A DNA stretch of 7,421 nt from the NCBI GenBank assembly GCA_023440705.1, contig JAEXRP010000022.1, forward strand, positions 1-7,421, given 5' to 3'. Positions within the stretch are counted from its first letter, which is position 1. The number at the start of each line of letters is the position of its first letter. This stretch comes from Soonwooa sp023440705. Lineage in GTDB: Bacteria > Bacteroidota > Bacteroidia > Flavobacteriales > Weeksellaceae. Shown here in pieces: positions 1 through 5,378 of the stretch. The translations under genes were made by a program, and so were the position numbers. Under the pieces are notes generated by a model that was not told where the DNA came from, did not search any database, and worked only from the letters and a program-made list of their open reading frames with translations.

Positions 1-1247
1 GCCTCGATGTTGGCATTTTCAGAATTGCTATTTCCAGATTTCCAAAGTTGATAAATTTGTAGAATGTAGGATTTCAGACTTTCAATTTCCGAATAATCAA
101 AATGCTTTCCAGCTTTTGTTTCCTCTAATATTTTCGAAACATCTGCCTCTTTTGGTCCAAAAGAAAGAATCGGTTTTCCAGTCGACAGATACTCAAATAA
201 TTTCCCCGGAATAATACCTTTTGACGAATCATTTGGGAAGTTTGTAATCAACAACAAATCCGAATTTTGCATTTCTTGATAAGATTCGCCGTGAGCAAGA
301 TAACCGAGGATTTGCAAATGTTTTCCAACTTTTGAAGTCTTTAGATTTTCAAGAATTTTATCATCGAGGCGACCAACAAATTTCATTTCGAAATCTTGTT
401 CAAAATCTGGATGTTCAGCCAGAAGTTCGTTGATTGCTTTCCAAAGATTTTCAGGATTTCGTAATTGTTCCAAAACTCCAACATAACTCAAACTGAATTT
501 CTTTTTGTTGCTTTTAGATTTATCGACTTCTACAAAACCACTCGTGTCAAAACCATTGGTAATACACACCGAATTGGCGCCCATTTTTCTGAAATTTTCA
601 GCGTCGGTGTAGCTCGTTGCCAAAGTCAAATCCGCCGTTTTAAAAACTGATTTTTCCAAATCTCGATGTTTTTGGTCAGAAGATTTTGTAAGTTTCAGAT
701 GTTTGTAATAAGATATTTCTGTCCAAGGATCACGGAAATCTGAAATCCATTTTAGATTAGGGATTTCCTTTTTTAATCCAAGTCCAATTAAGTGCAAAGA
801 ATGTGGTGGACCAGTTGTCACAATAACATCGATGTTATTTTCTTTCAGATATTTTTTTAGAAAACTTATGGAAGGTTTTACCCAAAACTTTCGCGCATCG
901 GGAATGAAGAAATTGCCTCGCACAAAAATGGAAAGCTTCGACATAAAAGATTGGTTTTTACCAACATCAAATTGTCCAGCTTTATATTTTTTATTGCCTT
1001 TACTGAATTTTTCAGCGAGTTGATAAGGTTCCCAAATTTTGGTTCTAACAATCTTTATGCTTTCTGGAACTTCTTTAAGAAGCGTTTCGTCAACAATCGG
1101 GTAACTCGGATTTTCGGGTGTGTAGATAATCGGTTCCCAACCAAAATCAGGAAGATATTTTGCAAACTTTAACCAACGTTGTACACCTGGACCGCCAGCT
1201 GGAGGCCAATAATAAGAGATTATTAAAACTTTTTTTGAGATTTTCAT
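1..1247 (-). CDS. GT4-type glycosyltransferase, C-terminus cut by window edge
   Basis: A continuous open frame reads leftward from an ATG at 1247-1245 to base 1 (415 codons) with no stop, so the C-terminal tail lies outside the window. The N-terminus has the loop IISYYWPPAGGPGVQRW (residues 9-25), as in flavobacterial glycosyltransferases that use nucleotide sugars. Further blocks are TTGPPHS (144-150), DFRDPWT (170-176), TNGFD (230-234, inter-domain region) and a donor-binding C-terminal block starting NDSSKG (339-344) and ending GKLFEYL (348-354), whose Glu352 fits the conserved GT4 acidic position. Two Rossmann-like domains of GT-B fold are inferred. Family members are roughly 420-430 residues, so little is missing. 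There is no signal peptide or membrane segment, so it is probably cytosolic and works on surface polysaccharide or glycolipid. Donor and acceptor cannot be told. It is divergent from the gene at 1365. Fold and class are confident; substrate is unknown. Confidence 0.93.
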   Translation of the reverse strand, partial: MKISKKVLIISYYWPPAGGPGVQRWLKFAKYLPDFGWEPIIYTPENPSYPIVDETLLKEVPESIKIVRTKIWEPYQLAEKFSKGNKKYKAGQFDVGKNQSFMSKLSIFVRGNFFIPDARKFWVKPSISFLKKYLKENNIDVIVTTGPPHSLHLIGLGLKKEIPNLKWISDFRDPWTEISYYKHLKLTKSSDQKHRDLEKSVFKTADLTLATSYTDAENFRKMGANSVCITNGFDTSGFVEVDKSKSNKKKFSLSYVGVLEQLRNPENLWKAINELLAEHPDFEQDFEMKFVGRLDDKILENLKTSKVGKHLQILGYLAHGESYQEMQNSDLLLITNFPNDSSKGIIPGKLFEYLSTGKPILSFGPKEADVSKILEETKAGKHFDYSEIESLKSYILQIYQLWKSGNSNSENANIE

Positions 1248-1364
1248 TCAAGCGCTTTTCGTCATCAAAATCGATTCTGTAAATTTACCCGTTTTTTAAT
1301 ATTGTCCCTAATTTAAAACTGAAAATAAAACTTTTCTTTTTTTATAAACTTTTAAATTCTAATT

Positions 1365-1925
1365 ATGAAATCCTTTTTTGACCAACAATTTAGTCCAAGC
1401 AACTTTTCCGAAATCGAAAAAGGCGATTTTGACCAATGTGTATTCGAAAATTGTGATTTTTCAGATTTTAATTTTTCTGGCTATAAATTCTCAGAAAGTC
1501 GTTTTGTTAATTGTAATTTGAGTCTTGCGAAGTTGGGAGATACTGCTTTTCGCGATGTGGAATTTGTGGAGTGTAAAATGTTAGGGCTTCATTTTGAAGA
1601 TTGTAATGACTTCGGATTTTCGATAGATGTCAAGCATTCAGTGCTCAATCATTCTTCTTTTTATCAGGTCGATTTGCGAAAGTCAAAGTTTAAAAATGTT
1701 GATTTCCACGAATGCGAGTTTGCAGAAGCTAATCTTTCAAAGCTTATTTTGGCGGATTGCCGATTCGATCACGCTCATTTTGAGAGAAGTATTTTGGAAG
1801 CTGCGGATTTTCGCTCTGCGTCTGGATTTTCGATTAATCCCGTTGATAATTCAATTAAAAAATCCAAATTTTCTAGAGAAAACATTTCGGGACTTTTAGA
1901 TGTTTTTGATATTAATATAGAATAA
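1365..1925 (+). CDS. pentapeptide-repeat protein, Qnr/MfpA-like layout
   Basis: The product has 186 residues and no signal peptide. Every fifth residue is F, L or M from 22 to 77 (F22, F27, F32 ... F77), giving about 12 pentapeptides. After a break it resumes at L94, F99, L104 ... F149 for 12 more. The second run is out of phase with the first by two residues, and the break (about 78-93) holds NDFGFSIDV. The family folds as a right-handed quadrilateral beta-helix. Two runs joined at one Gly-containing break recall the Qnr quinolone-protection proteins, but no loop insertions are visible, which is more like MfpA. The last 35 residues (GFSINP ... IKKSKFS ... GLLDVF) look like a C-terminal cap or dimer segment. 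ATG 1365 is chosen because the repeats start just after it. Binding to DNA gyrase is possible by analogy only; many pentapeptide proteins have no known role. Confidence 0.9.
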   Translation: MKSFFDQQFSPSNFSEIEKGDFDQCVFENCDFSDFNFSGYKFSESRFVNCNLSLAKLGDTAFRDVEFVECKMLGLHFEDCNDFGFSIDVKHSVLNHSSFYQVDLRKSKFKNVDFHECEFAEANLSKLILADCRFDHAHFERSILEAADFRSASGFSINPVDNSIKKSKFSRENISGLLDVFDINIE

Positions 1926-1946
1926 AAAAACCGACGCGAAGTCGGT
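1924..1946 (-). terminator. intrinsic terminator reading leftward
   Basis: On the minus strand ACCGAC, loop TTCGC and GTCGGT form a perfect 6-bp GC-rich stem, followed at once by a run of seven T (bases 1930-1924, the first pairing in the stem). On the plus strand the hairpin is followed by TAATTAATT, not a T run, so it suits a leftward transcript better than the pentapeptide gene it abuts. No large minus-strand gene lies upstream of it. It may also stop rightward transcription weakly. Confidence 0.7.
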
Positions 1947-1977
1947 AATTAATTCGTTTAATTTTAAAGTTTTGTGG

Positions 1978-2013
1978 TTAACCTGCGTTTTTACCGTAGT
2001 CGAGTTTGTTCAT
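1978..2013 (-). CDS. candidate 11-residue micro-ORF MNKLDYGKNAG
   Basis: Reading leftward, ATG at 2013-2011 opens a frame for MNKLDYGKNAG and stops with TAA at 1980-1978, 31 bases before the leftward terminator stem. A second small ORF (MGKLNN, 2045-2025) lies just upstream on the same strand and also begins M-x-K-L. No known peptide family is recognised. The case for it rests on its position between a gene-poor region and a good terminator and on its locally raised GC. It could equally be part of a small non-coding RNA, or chance. Confidence 0.25.
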   Translation of the reverse strand: MNKLDYGKNAG

Positions 2014-2248
2014 AAAGAACTTATTTAGTTATTAAGTTTTCCCATTTTTTGTAATATATAAACTCAAAATTCAAAAAAAGCTAAAGTTTATTAATAAACA
2101 TTTTAACTTAATAAAGTAAGAATGTAGAATTAATAATGCTTGTAGAATGAGTTGGATATATTCTTTCTATCTTATAAATATAACTAATAAAAATTTAAAT
2201 AGAGTGATGATTTTTTGAAAACTTACTAAAGTTGAACCAAAAATAATT

Positions 2249-2297
2249 GAATTTTAATCTTTTTATGGAATGTTGACATACTCGAATTTTAATCTTT
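2249..2297 (+). repeat. 14-bp direct repeat in the ggt promoter
   Basis: The 14-mer GAATTTTAATCTTT occurs at 2249-2262 and again at 2284-2297, 35 bases apart. The second copy lies in the spacer between the proposed -33 and -7 elements and ends on the first T of the -7 box. This is a plausible position for a regulator site, but a duplicated promoter fragment or chance in AT-rich DNA is also possible. Confidence 0.5.
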
Positions 2298-2304
2298 AAC
2301 TTTG
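2273..2304 (+). promoter_or_regulatory. Bacteroidota-type promoter of ggt
   Basis: A TTG at 2273-2275 (within TTGACA) and TAACTTTG at 2297-2304 are separated by 21 bases. This fits the flavobacterial consensus of a TTG-type -33 box and a TAnnTTTG -7 box. The expected start of transcription is near 2309-2312, leaving a leader of about 15 bases before the ATG at 2325. Confidence 0.7.
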
Positions 2305-2324
2305 CTTTTTTATTGAATTATACT

Positions 2325-4016
2325 ATGAAAATTAAACTACTCGCACTTGCCGCGGTTTTGGCTTTTGGTAATATTACGGCGCAATACACAGATATTAATA
2401 TTGTTAAAGAAGTTAAGGTCAAACAAAAAGGTGTAATTGTTTCGGCGCATCCTTTAGCTAGTGAAGCTGGTTCTAAAATCCTTAAAGAAGGAGGAAATGC
2501 TTTTGATGCGGTTATTGCTACACAATTGGCTTTGGCGGTAGTTTATCCACAAGCAGGTAACATCGGAGGTGGCGGATTTTTAGTTGCTACAACCAATAAT
2601 GGAAAAAAAATAGCACTTGACTATCGCGAAACGGCACCAGCAAAGTCTACATTCGATATGTATTGGGACAAAAAAGGAAATGCAAATACCGATTTGTCAC
2701 AGAATGGAAGATTAGCGGTCGGTATTCCTGGAAGTATTTCTGGGATGTTTGCGACAATGCCTTATGCTCAATTAAGTTTTGACAAGTTAATTCAGCCAGC
2801 GATAGATTTGGCGGAAAAAGGTTTTGCAATTACTGAGCAAGAAGCAGGACTTCTTAATATGCATAAAGAAGAATTCACGAAACATAACAAAAATGTCCCC
2901 GTTTTTATAAAAAATGAAAAATGGAAAGCTGGTGATATTTTGATTCAGAAAGAATTGGCAGAAACCTTAAAACGTATTCAAAAGAATGGTGAAAAAGAAT
3001 TCTACGAAGGTGAAACGGCAAAAATGATTGTTAACGAGATGAAACTCGGAAACGGAATTATTACTGCAACCGATCTTAAAAATTATAAAACGAAGGAAAG
3101 AAAACCAATGACTTTTAGTTACAAAGGTCATGAAGTTGTTACTATGCCTTTACCATCAAGTGGTGGAATTTTGTTAGCACAAATGTTAAAAATGTACAGT
3201 TATGCTGATGTTAAAAATCCGCAACAAAATGCGATAGAAACTGTACAGCCAATGGTTGAGGCTGAGCGTCGTGCTTATGCGGACCGCGCCGAATATATGG
3301 GTGATCCAGATTTTATTAAAGATGAAACGACAAAGTTAGTAAGCGACGCGTATTTGCAAAACCGTTGGAAATCTTACAATCCAAATCAAGCGACACCGAG
3401 TAGTGAAGTTGGTAAAATCATAAAGCAAGGAAAGGAAAGTACAGAGACGACACATATTTCGATTTTGGATAAAGAAGGAAACGCGGTTTCGGTTACGACG
3501 ACACTTAATGGACTTTATGGTAGTAAAACAGTCGTTTCGGGTGCTGGCTTTTTCTTAAATAATGAAATGGATGATTTTTCTGTAAAGCCAGGCGTGCCAA
3601 ATATGTATGGCGCAGTTGGTGGAGAAGCCAACGCAATTAAAGCAGGGAAAAGAATGTTATCGTCCATGGCACCAACTATTCTAATGAAAGATAACAAAGT
3701 GAAAATGGTTGTTGGTACACCTGGAGGAACGACAATTCCGACTTCGGTTTTCCAAGCGATTGTAGATGTTGTAGATTTTGGATTAAATGCCAACTTTGCA
3801 GTTAACGCTCCGAAGTTCCATCACCAATGGTTGCCAGAAACGGTCGCTGTTGAAAAAAACTTCCCAGAAACAACGGTGAAATCTTTAGAGAAAATGGGTT
3901 ACAAAATCGAACGTCGTGAGCAAATCGGAAGAACAGAAATTATCCTTGTTGACAATAATAAAAACATCCATGCGGTAGCTGATGGTCGTGGTGACGACTC
4001 TGTTGGCGTGGAATAG
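2325..4016 (+). CDS. ggt: gamma-glutamyltransferase (glutathione hydrolase), secreted
   Basis: This is a 563-residue Ntn-hydrolase precursor that cleaves gamma-glutamyl bonds of glutathione and related peptides, or transfers the glutamyl group. Residues 1-19 form a signal peptide (MKIKLLALAAVLAFGNITA, probable cut before Q20), so it acts in the periplasm or outside. DYRETAP carries Arg101, equivalent to E. coli Arg114. Self-cleavage should occur before Thr375 in ETTHIS, freeing a 189-residue small subunit, almost the size of the E. coli one. Also present are the lid region MDDFSVKPGVPN, the oxyanion serines Ser446-Ser447 (LSSMAPT) and PGG at 466-468. No essential residue is missing. A TTG at 2313 would add four residues ahead of the signal peptide, but it lies almost on the predicted transcription start, so ATG 2325 is preferred. 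It appears to be a single-gene unit, with a promoter just upstream and a hairpin terminator downstream. Confidence 0.96.
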   Translation: MKIKLLALAAVLAFGNITAQYTDINIVKEVKVKQKGVIVSAHPLASEAGSKILKEGGNAFDAVIATQLALAVVYPQAGNIGGGGFLVATTNNGKKIALDYRETAPAKSTFDMYWDKKGNANTDLSQNGRLAVGIPGSISGMFATMPYAQLSFDKLIQPAIDLAEKGFAITEQEAGLLNMHKEEFTKHNKNVPVFIKNEKWKAGDILIQKELAETLKRIQKNGEKEFYEGETAKMIVNEMKLGNGIITATDLKNYKTKERKPMTFSYKGHEVVTMPLPSSGGILLAQMLKMYSYADVKNPQQNAIETVQPMVEAERRAYADRAEYMGDPDFIKDETTKLVSDAYLQNRWKSYNPNQATPSSEVGKIIKQGKESTETTHISILDKEGNAVSVTTTLNGLYGSKTVVSGAGFFLNNEMDDFSVKPGVPNMYGAVGGEANAIKAGKRMLSSMAPTILMKDNKVKMVVGTPGGTTIPTSVFQAIVDVVDFGLNANFAVNAPKFHHQWLPETVAVEKNFPETTVKSLEKMGYKIERREQIGRTEIILVDNNKNIHAVADGRGDDSVGVE

Positions 4017-4034
4017 TTTTTTTTAAATATTTTT

Positions 4035-4071
4035 AAAAGGAGTTTGGATTAAAATCTGAACTCCTTTTTTT
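4035..4071 (+). terminator. intrinsic terminator of ggt
   Basis: AAAAGGAGTT (4035-4044) pairs perfectly with AACTCCTTTT (4059-4068). The stem continues inward through two G-U pairs and three Watson-Crick pairs to a TAAA loop. A run of seven T (4065-4071) overlaps and follows the right arm. It starts 18 bases after the ggt stop codon. Confidence 0.88.
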
Positions 4072-4139
4072 ATTAAAACTCTGATGAGTTTCAAGATTTG
4101 GGGTTTTAAGTTTAATGTTTGTATTTTATTAAAATTCAT

Positions 4140-4167
4140 GATTTATAACTCACAACTCATAACTTAT
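4140..4167 (+). repeat. short heptad tract GATTTAT-AACTCAC-AACTCAT-AACTTAT
   Basis: Four consecutive 7-base units can be read: GATTTAT (4140-4146), AACTCAC (4147-4153), AACTCAT (4154-4160) and AACTTAT (4161-4167). The last three differ from one another at one or two bases. The leading GATTTAT is also the first unit of the array after rluF. The tract sits just upstream of the prmA -7 box, so it could affect that promoter's -33 region. Confidence 0.55.
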
Positions 4168-4183
4168 TTAAAAGCATTATTCT

Positions 4184-4191
4184 TATTTTTG
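4184..4191 (+). promoter_or_regulatory. -7 box of the prmA promoter
   Basis: TATTTTTG matches TAnnTTTG and is followed by C, as in the ggt promoter. It lies 18 bases before the prmA ATG, predicting a short leader. No clear TTG -33 element is found at the right distance; the heptad tract occupies that place (nearest match CTTATTTA at about 4163-4170). Confidence 0.45.
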
Positions 4192-4209
4192 CATTATTAA
4201 AATTAAAAT

Positions 4210-5037
4210 ATGACTTCTTACTTAGAATTTACATTCAAAATAAATCCAGTACAACCTTGGAGCGAGATATTAATGGCAGAACTTATCGGTATTGGATTCG
4301 ATAGTTTTACGGAAGAACATGACGGGATTTTGGCTTACATCCAAGAGGATTTGTATAGTGAAGAAGCGCTTAAAGAGCTTAACTTACTTAATTCTCCAGA
4401 TGTCGAAATCTCTTACGAATATCGACAAATGCCAAATATCAACTGGAATGAAGAATGGGAAAAAAACTTCACGCCAATTAATATTGATGACAAAGTGTTG
4501 ATAAGAGCAGAATTCCATGAAAGTCAAAATCTTCCATACGAAATTATCATTCAGCCGAAGATGTCTTTTGGGACAGGTCATCATGCGACAACGCATTTGA
4601 TGATTCAGCAGATGTATGATATGGATTTCAAAGACAAAAAAGTTTTGGATATGGGTTGCGGAACTTCGGTGTTGGCGATTTTTGCTAAACAACGTGGTGC
4701 TGGCGAAACTTTAGCGATTGACATCGACGAATGGTCTGTAGAAAATTCTCACGAAAATGCAGAACGTAATAATGTAGATTTAAAAATTGAATTGGGAACT
4801 GCCGAAAATCTTGGTAAAGAAAAATTCGATGTTATCTTGGCGAATATCAACCGAAATATTTTGATTTCGGATATCCCGACTTATGTTAAAGACTTGAATG
4901 ATGGCGGCGAATTATTGTTGTCAGGACTTTGCTTCTTCGATGTTGATGATATTCTGGAAGTTTGTAAAGCTGAAAATTTAACTTTAGAAAGACAATTGCA
5001 AAGAGAAGAGTGGGTAAGTCTTCTTTTGAGAAAATAG
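4210..5037 (+). CDS. prmA: ribosomal protein L11 methyltransferase
   Basis: The 275-residue product is a class I SAM-dependent methyltransferase that, by family, trimethylates ribosomal protein L11 in the cytosol. An N-terminal substrate-recognition part (about 1-100, including NWNEEWEKNF) precedes the PrmA signature PKMSFGTGHHATT (116-128). SAM motif I is VLDMGCGTSVLAI (145-157), motif II is the acidic LAIDIDEW segment, and the catalytic-region motif is ILANINRNIL starting near residue 209. Length is typical for flavobacterial PrmA, slightly shorter than the E. coli form. The ATG is the first in frame and follows the -7 box by 18 bases. It seems to be transcribed alone: ggt ends in a terminator upstream, and a long repeat region separates it from truB. 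No convincing terminator follows it. Identification is firm. Confidence 0.95.
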   Translation: MTSYLEFTFKINPVQPWSEILMAELIGIGFDSFTEEHDGILAYIQEDLYSEEALKELNLLNSPDVEISYEYRQMPNINWNEEWEKNFTPINIDDKVLIRAEFHESQNLPYEIIIQPKMSFGTGHHATTHLMIQQMYDMDFKDKKVLDMGCGTSVLAIFAKQRGAGETLAIDIDEWSVENSHENAERNNVDLKIELGTAENLGKEKFDVILANINRNILISDIPTYVKDLNDGGELLLSGLCFFDVDDILEVCKAENLTLERQLQREEWVSLLLRK

Positions 5038-5139
5038 TTAATTTCAAATCTTGACAAAAGAGCGATACAATTTCGTTTTTTTGTTCGTTAAATTAATCAA
5101 AGCGAGAGTATTCGGCTTGGGTTTAGGTCTAGATTCTAG
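5038..5139. other. non-repeat part of the prmA-truB gap
   Basis: This 102-base stretch lies between the prmA stop and the first clear heptad. It holds a weak hairpin (GCGA/TCGT around 5062-5075) followed by a T run, too short to call a terminator, and a TTGACA-like string near 5051 without a matching -7 box. From about 5120 (GGTTTAG, then TCTAGATTCTAG) it grades into the repeat tract. No coding region is seen. Confidence 0.5.
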
Positions 5140-5258
5140 GAATTAAGAATTAAGATTTACGAATTAGGAATTAAGATTTAGGAATTAAGATTTAGGAATT
5201 AAGATTTAGGAATTAAGATTTAGGAATTAAGATTTAGGAATTAAGATTTAGGAATTAA
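5140..5258 (+). repeat. heptanucleotide array A: 17 units, GAATTAA/GATTTAG
   Basis: Seventeen uninterrupted 7-base units all begin with GA. In order they are GAATTAA, GAATTAA, GATTTAC, GAATTAG, GAATTAA, then six exact copies of the 14-base pair GATTTAG-GAATTAA (5175-5258). The left edge is degenerate and the right part homogeneous, suggesting recent expansion of the 14-base unit from an older heptad tract. Each heptad carries TAA or TAG or its complement, so no reading frame stays open. Confidence 0.97.
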
Positions 5259-5263
5259 CTTTG
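5233..5263 (+). promoter_or_regulatory. truB: candidate truB-operon promoter at the array junction
   Basis: TAACTTTG (5256-5263), followed by C, matches the TAnnTTTG -7 box and is identical over nine bases to the ggt -7 region. Its TAA is the end of the last array A heptad. A TTTAG (5233-5237) inside a GATTTAG heptad stands 18 bases upstream and may serve as a degenerate -33 box. Transcription would start near 5268-5271, in the first CTTAAAC unit, giving a leader of roughly 105 bases. Confidence 0.45.
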
Positions 5264-5326
5264 CTTAAACCTTAAACCTTAAACCTTAAACCTTAAACCT
5301 TAAACCTTAAACCTTAAACCTTAAAC
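5264..5326 (+). repeat. heptanucleotide array B: nine perfect CTTAAAC units
   Basis: CTTAAAC is repeated nine times with no mismatch (63 bases). Array B is offset from array A by the five bases CTTTG (5259-5263), which complete the promoter-like box. The unit contains TAA on the plus strand and, as GTTTAAG, on the minus strand. Perfect identity implies recent slippage expansion or contraction. Confidence 0.97.
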
Positions 5327-5368
5327 CCAAAACTAAATGCCAATAACCATCAACCAACAACTAAACAC
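5327..5368 (+). repeat. decayed heptads between array B and truB
   Basis: Kept in the phase of array B, the sequence reads CCAAAAC, TAAATGC, CAATAAC, CATCAAC, CAACAAC, TAAACAC: six 7-base blocks, each ending in C and nearly all in AAC or AC. This looks like an older, diverged continuation of the heptad tract reaching to six bases before the truB GTG. The individual units differ, so the reading is suggestive only. Confidence 0.5.
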
Positions 5369-5378
5369 AATTTTGTGA
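5337..5378 (+). CDS. candidate upstream ORF overlapping the truB start (MPITINQQLNTIL)
   Basis: ATG at 5337-5339 opens 13 codons (MPITINQQLNTIL) ending in TGA at 5376-5378. The stop overlaps the truB GTG (5375-5377) in the four bases GTGA, the arrangement seen in translationally coupled genes. The ORF lies in the decayed heptads and in the proposed leader of the truB mRNA. It may supply ribosomes for a GTG start with no visible ribosome-binding site. It may also be chance; no similar peptide is recognised. Confidence 0.35.
   Translation: MPITINQQLNTIL

Larger units (their letters stand above)
1926..2324. other. intergenic gap between pentapeptide gene and ggt
   Basis: This 399-base gap has no long ORF on either strand. 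It contains a leftward terminator at its left end, two very short minus-strand ORFs (2025-2045 encoding MGKLNN, and 1978-2013), a featureless AT-rich middle (about 2046-2245), and the ggt promoter with a 14-bp direct repeat at its right end. The stretch around 1978-2013 is visibly richer in G and C than its surroundings, which suggests that it is under selection. Confidence 0.7.

Noticed and set aside
465..1172. Plus-strand ORFs of 61-73 codons inside the glycosyltransferase
   Set aside because: They are antisense shadows of a clearly coding minus-strand frame and have no recognisable domain.
1248..1364. Promoters for the divergent glycosyltransferase and pentapeptide genes
   Set aside because: TAAATTTAC (minus strand, about 1280-1288) and TATAAACTTTT (plus, about 1341) resemble -7 boxes, but neither matches TAnnTTTG fully nor has a TTG at the right distance.
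1627..1899. 90-codon ORF overlapping the pentapeptide gene in another frame
   Set aside because: The pentapeptide frame has strict five-residue periodicity through the same bases; the other frame is a shadow.
2313..2324. TTG start for ggt giving four extra residues
   Set aside because: It would sit almost on the predicted transcription start and add MNYT before a normal signal peptide; ATG 2325 fits better.
3515..3793. Minus-strand 92-codon ORF inside ggt
   Set aside because: It lies opposite the conserved GGT small subunit and shows no sign of independent coding.
5062..5082. Terminator of prmA
   Set aside because: Only a four-pair stem including a G-U pair precedes the T run, too weak to call.
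5140..5326. CRISPR array
   Set aside because: The units are 7 or 14 bases and directly adjoining, with no unique spacers and no cas genes nearby.
5264..5326. Telomere-like repeat or chromosome end (CTTAAAC resembles plant-type CCCTAAA)
   Set aside because: It is internal, lies between ordinary bacterial genes and has only nine copies; the resemblance is superficial.
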